Positions 5,616-8,198 of a DNA stretch of 8,198 nt are shown here, one piece after another. A program made the position numbers and the translations under genes. How positions within the stretch are numbered: position 1 is the stretch's first letter; every line of letters starts with the position of its first letter. Source of the DNA: Eubacterium sp. (lineage in GTDB: Bacteria > Bacillota > Clostridia > Lachnospirales > Lachnospiraceae). The stretch covers positions 1 to 8,198 of the forward strand of contig JAFZXD010000174.1 of NCBI GenBank assembly GCA_017616955.1, given 5' to 3'. Under the pieces are notes generated by a model, which was not told the DNA's origin, ran no database searches, and saw only the letters and a list, made by a program, of their open reading frames with translations.

Positions 5616-7061
5616 CTATCGTTTATTTGTATAATCGTTTATTCCTTGATTTATCTGTTGTTTTAGTTTGTATTCCTTGTAGTTGCCGATACCGCTTATA
5701 AATGACAGTATTCCCGCCGGAACAAGTACGAACAGTGGGACAAGAAGTGCTATGTCCTTATGTGTATGAAGTCCGATCAAACAAGCTATAAATTCTATCA
5801 CAGTAAAGATAGTTATATATTTTATAAGATTTGTAAGGTATTTCGGTTTAACGTCTTCCACACTGACAGGAAGATTACCGGTAACTCTTCCGGTCTGGCC
5901 GTTTACAAGAACGGTATATGTTTCCTTTCCGGCTTTAAGTGTTACAAAATATACCGGAAGAAATACATATTCTATATTATCCATTGTGACTTCACGTTCG
6001 TTGTCAGTAACGTTTTGCTGACCTATCTCATAACTTCTGTTGGGATAGTAGCAGTACATCGCATAATTGGAGTCACCGTTTTTGCCCGGACCGTCTTTTC
6101 TCATGTTTTCTGCAAATGAATCGACAAGTGTTTTGGTCATGAACGCATCAAATCTCTTTTCTGCATTTCTTAGACCCTGAGCTTCTGTCATATCAAACTT
6201 GTCTGCATAGAATCCTTTAAGATGGTCTACAGTAAAATCTTCAAGCATTTTAAAATCGTATGGCTCGAGGTTGGCTGTCATCTCATCGTTAAGGTTGAGA
6301 GCAGCATCGATAGGTACACGCTCGAACTTGCTGGATGCATCCTTGATATAAGGATTAGCTTTGCTTCCCAATGAGTCCGGCTTGAATACCATACGTTTTC
6401 TTATGGTACCGGTGTATAACCAGTTCGGGATATATATACCACGGATATCCGATACGTCCATATTCTCAACAAGAGGTGATATATATATTTTACGATTTTT
6501 ATCCAGGTATTCTTTTTTTATTCGATCAAATGCCTGTTCCTTTGACAACTTGAAAGGAAGAATCTTATCAGGCTTTCGTTCGTTTGAAACTTTATCGAAA
6601 GTAATAGTAGGATTGCCGCAGAAACCACATTCTTTGGACGACTGTTCACCGTGAAGAAGAAGTATGGCACCACAGGATGAACAGATATATCTGTCCAGTT
6701 TAACAGTTTCCTCATCAGAAAGTTCTTCTTCCTTATTCTCGTTCTCTTCGAGGCTGTTTATGAATTCTTTGGCAGCCTTTTTATCGAAGTCTTTGCCTCC
6801 GATATTTGAAGATTTATACAGCCAGTCCATGGAATCTTCTTTTTTCTCATGTGGCTGAGCTTTAAGAGAAAGAGTCGGTTTATCTGAACTATCCGAAGTA
6901 GCATCAGAAGGAACTTCCGAAGAAACGTCGGAACTGGTATCAGAAAAAATATCCTCCGCCGGCGCACCATTGGCAGCAAAAGGATCTATATCCAAACTAA
7001 GCCCTTCTCGTTCAAGGTCGTGTTCAGTTTCCTCTTTAATTGTCATTCCCTCACGATCCAT
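5616..7061 (-). CDS. Zinc-ribbon protein with C-terminal membrane anchor, uncharacterised
   Basis: 481 residues. Residues 1-75 are acidic and low in complexity, with a Ser/Asp-rich tract at 41-60, and are probably disordered. A four-cysteine zinc ribbon follows: CSSC (Cys127, Cys130) and CGFC (Cys145, Cys148). Residues 163-216 (KPDKILPFKLSKEQAF, then GIYIPNWLY) and 364-394 (EYVFLPVYFVTLKAG, then VNGQTGRVTG) match a layout I know from clostridial proteins often labelled 'TFIIB-type zinc ribbon' or, misleadingly, 'PriA-like'. Two hydrophobic segments at about 411-430 and 437-457 form a hairpin in the membrane, and a short charged tail ends the chain. There is no helicase or nuclease motif. The ATG at 7061 is 8 bases after AAAGGG (7070-7075). 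Function is unknown; a membrane-associated scaffold or stress role would be a guess. It is followed by a 60-residue membrane protein gene. Confidence 0.82.
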   Translation of the reverse strand: MDREGMTIKEETEHDLEREGLSLDIDPFAANGAPAEDIFSDTSSDVSSEVPSDATSDSSDKPTLSLKAQPHEKKEDSMDWLYKSSNIGGKDFDKKAAKEFINSLEENENKEEELSDEETVKLDRYICSSCGAILLLHGEQSSKECGFCGNPTITFDKVSNERKPDKILPFKLSKEQAFDRIKKEYLDKNRKIYISPLVENMDVSDIRGIYIPNWLYTGTIRKRMVFKPDSLGSKANPYIKDASSKFERVPIDAALNLNDEMTANLEPYDFKMLEDFTVDHLKGFYADKFDMTEAQGLRNAEKRFDAFMTKTLVDSFAENMRKDGPGKNGDSNYAMYCYYPNRSYEIGQQNVTDNEREVTMDNIEYVFLPVYFVTLKAGKETYTVLVNGQTGRVTGNLPVSVEDVKPKYLTNLIKYITIFTVIEFIACLIGLHTHKDIALLVPLFVLVPAGILSFISGIGNYKEYKLKQQINQGINDYTNKR

Positions 7062-7082
7062 TTCATTGTCCCTTTCTGCAAA

Positions 7083-7099
7083 TAGGAAACTATGTCCTA
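7083..7099. repeat. Short inverted repeat in the leader of the zinc-ribbon gene
   Basis: TAGGA (7083-7087) and TCCTA (7095-7099) are reverse complements across 7 bases. They lie just after the predicted - strand transcription start, where a repressor could bind. At five bases per arm the repeat may be chance. Confidence 0.25.
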
Positions 7100-7108
7100 C
7101 AGAAAAAT

Positions 7109-7114
7109 ATTATA
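7109..7114 (-). promoter_or_regulatory. Probable -10 box for the zinc-ribbon gene
   Basis: A perfect TATAAT reads on the - strand in an AT-rich stretch, about 48 bases before the ATG at 7061, so transcription would begin near 7102. The best -35 at a 17-base spacing (TAGAAT, 7132-7137) is weak, which lowers confidence. TTGTCA at about 7123-7128 is closer to consensus but too near the -10. Confidence 0.42.
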
Positions 7115-7150
7115 CATATAAATGACAAAATATTCTACTTATTTTTGATA

Positions 7151-7179
7151 TTTCCACTCAAACTATTCCGTGCTATACT
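7151..7179 (+). promoter_or_regulatory. Extended -10 promoter for the pyrophosphatase gene
   Basis: TGCTATACT (7171-7179) is an extended -10 element (TGn before TATACT). A partial -35, TTTCCA (7151-7156, 4 of 6 matches), lies 17 bases upstream. Transcription should start near 7186, leaving a leader of about 47 bases. TTGATA at 7145-7150 fits the -35 consensus better, but its 23-base spacing is too long. Confidence 0.62.
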
Positions 7180-7232
7180 GTGATGAGTAGTCCGAATTTT
7201 ACCGGGATATTTATTTGCAGTGAGGTAACAGA

Positions 7233-8198
7233 ATGGGAAATGAGGGAAAGCCGATATACATCATAGGACATAAGAATCCTGATACGGATTCCATAGCTTC
7301 GTCTATAGCCTATGAGTATTTGAAAAAACAGATAGATGGTGAGAAGAATTACGTTGCGGCAAGGTGTGGAAATGTCAGCAGCGAGACTCAATATGTTCTG
7401 GATCGTTTTGAATTTAAAGCACCAAGATTTATAGGTGATGTAAGAACTCAGGTAAGAGATATGGAGAGACGTAATCTGGCGGGAGTCAGTGAGGAAATGT
7501 CTCTGAGAGATGCCTGGAATATAATGAAAAGTAACAGCGTAGTAACAGTATGTGTAACCGAAGACAGTATGCTTAAGGGACTTATCACTACGGGTGATAT
7601 CATGGAATCATACATGGGAGCCTCCGGTGACTATACTATGGCTGAGGCCAGAACCAGCTACGTGAATATAGTAGATACTTTGGATGGAATGCTCCTTGTC
7701 GGAGACCTGAATGACGTACTTACCGAGGGTAAGATTTTGATAGCGGCAGGTACTCCTGACGTTATGGAAGAATATATCAAGCCACACGATGTTGTCATAC
7801 TTGGTGACAGATATGAATCACAGCTTTGTGCTATTGAGATGGATGCCGACTGCATAATCGTTTGTGCGGGATCCAAGGTCACACAAAGCATTCAGAAACT
7901 TGCGGAGGAAAAAAACTGCAAGATCATCGTAACACCTTATGATACATTTACCGTTGCCCGTCTCATATATCAGAGTATGCCTATCAGACATTTTATGAGA
8001 AATAAGGATCTGGTTACATTTAAGCAGGATGAATATATAGAAGACGTTGCGCCTATCATGGCATCGACACGCCACAGATACTTCCCTGTTGTTGATGCGG
8101 CAGGCAGATATAAGGGAATGGTTAGCCGTCGTAACTTCCTGGGTGCAAAGAAGAAGAAACTGATCTTAGTGGATCATAATGAGAAGAGTCAGGCTGTA
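7233..8198 (+). CDS. ppaC: Manganese-dependent inorganic pyrophosphatase, family II with CBS-DRTGG-CBS insert (3' end outside window)
   Basis: 322 residues are present of an expected 540-550. Family II pyrophosphatases hydrolyse pyrophosphate to phosphate in the cytoplasm with Mn or Co. The N-terminal DHH domain opens with IIGHKNPDTDSIASS (10-24), where His13, Asp17 and Asp19 are the expected metal ligands. Its continuation, LVDHNEKSQ (312-320), carries the DHN metal/catalytic motif right at the window edge. Between them lies a regulatory insert: CBS1 (about 70-127), a DRTGG-type domain (about 130-250) and CBS2 (about 255-308). In the family, such inserts bind adenine nucleotides (AMP/ADP inhibit, ATP and diadenosine polyphosphates activate). 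The rest of the DHH domain and the DHHA2 domain are missing only because the window ends. ATG at 7233 follows GTGAGG (7220-7225) by 7 bases and is the natural start. It is divergent from the zinc-ribbon gene. Confidence 0.92.
   Translation, partial: MGNEGKPIYIIGHKNPDTDSIASSIAYEYLKKQIDGEKNYVAARCGNVSSETQYVLDRFEFKAPRFIGDVRTQVRDMERRNLAGVSEEMSLRDAWNIMKSNSVVTVCVTEDSMLKGLITTGDIMESYMGASGDYTMAEARTSYVNIVDTLDGMLLVGDLNDVLTEGKILIAAGTPDVMEEYIKPHDVVILGDRYESQLCAIEMDADCIIVCAGSKVTQSIQKLAEEKNCKIIVTPYDTFTVARLIYQSMPIRHFMRNKDLVTFKQDEYIEDVAPIMASTRHRYFPVVDAAGRYKGMVSRRNFLGAKKKKLILVDHNEKSQAV

Noticed and set aside
5760..6119. 119-codon open frame on the + strand opposite the zinc-ribbon gene
   Set aside because: It overlaps the coding strand of a gene with clear domains; the Cys/Phe/Ile-rich translation looks like a complement artefact.
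5616..7061. PriA helicase or transcription factor TFIIB homologue
   Set aside because: Only the four-cysteine ribbon is shared; there are no helicase motifs, and the C-terminus is a membrane hairpin.

Overview
The window looks like chromosomal DNA from a low-to-mid GC Gram-positive anaerobe, most likely a clostridial member of the Lachnospiraceae (Butyrivibrio/Roseburia-like). The reasons are strong AGGAGG-type ribosome sites, GTG starts, and a gene set typical of that group: a propionate/acyl CoA-transferase, a one-step meso-diaminopimelate dehydrogenase, a DUF4867 cupin-like protein and a CBS/DRTGG-containing family II pyrophosphatase. This assignment is inferred from gene content, not from a marker gene.

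Layout. (1) Bases 1-2029, + strand: the 3' end of a thioredoxin reductase gene, then fruK (1-phosphofructokinase) after only 3 bases, then a DeoR-family regulator (probable fruR) after 14 bases. This is a tight operon that enters from the left. (2) Bases 2022-5390, + strand: a near-consensus sigma-A promoter whose -35 lies in the last codons of the regulator, a palindromic operator candidate just after the predicted start of transcription, a DUF4867 gene, an intergenic region with two hairpins, a CoA-transferase gene and ddh. A symmetrical terminator follows. (3) Bases 5423-7061, - strand: a zinc-ribbon protein with two C-terminal membrane segments, followed by a 60-residue single-pass membrane protein. 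This pair converges on the shared terminator. (4) Bases 7233-8198, + strand: the first 322 residues of a family II inorganic pyrophosphatase carrying a regulatory CBS-DRTGG-CBS insert, transcribed divergently from the zinc-ribbon gene and cut by the window end.

How the genes may work together. FruK and the DeoR regulator form the core of a fructose-1-phosphate pathway, but no fructose PTS permease (fruA) is visible. The DUF4867 protein keeps cupin-like metal-ligand positions and may belong to the same sugar regulon. The CoA-transferase and Ddh share a transcript although one serves acyl-CoA fermentation and the other lysine/peptidoglycan precursor synthesis. The two membrane proteins on the - strand form a small operon of unknown function.

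I found no mobile elements, CRISPR arrays, RNA genes or defence genes. The most interesting points are the promoter/operator in front of the DUF4867 gene, the perfect GAAA-loop hairpin between it and the CoA-transferase gene, the CoA-transferase/ddh pairing, and the uncharacterised zinc-ribbon/small membrane protein pair. None of these amounts to clear evidence of a new system.
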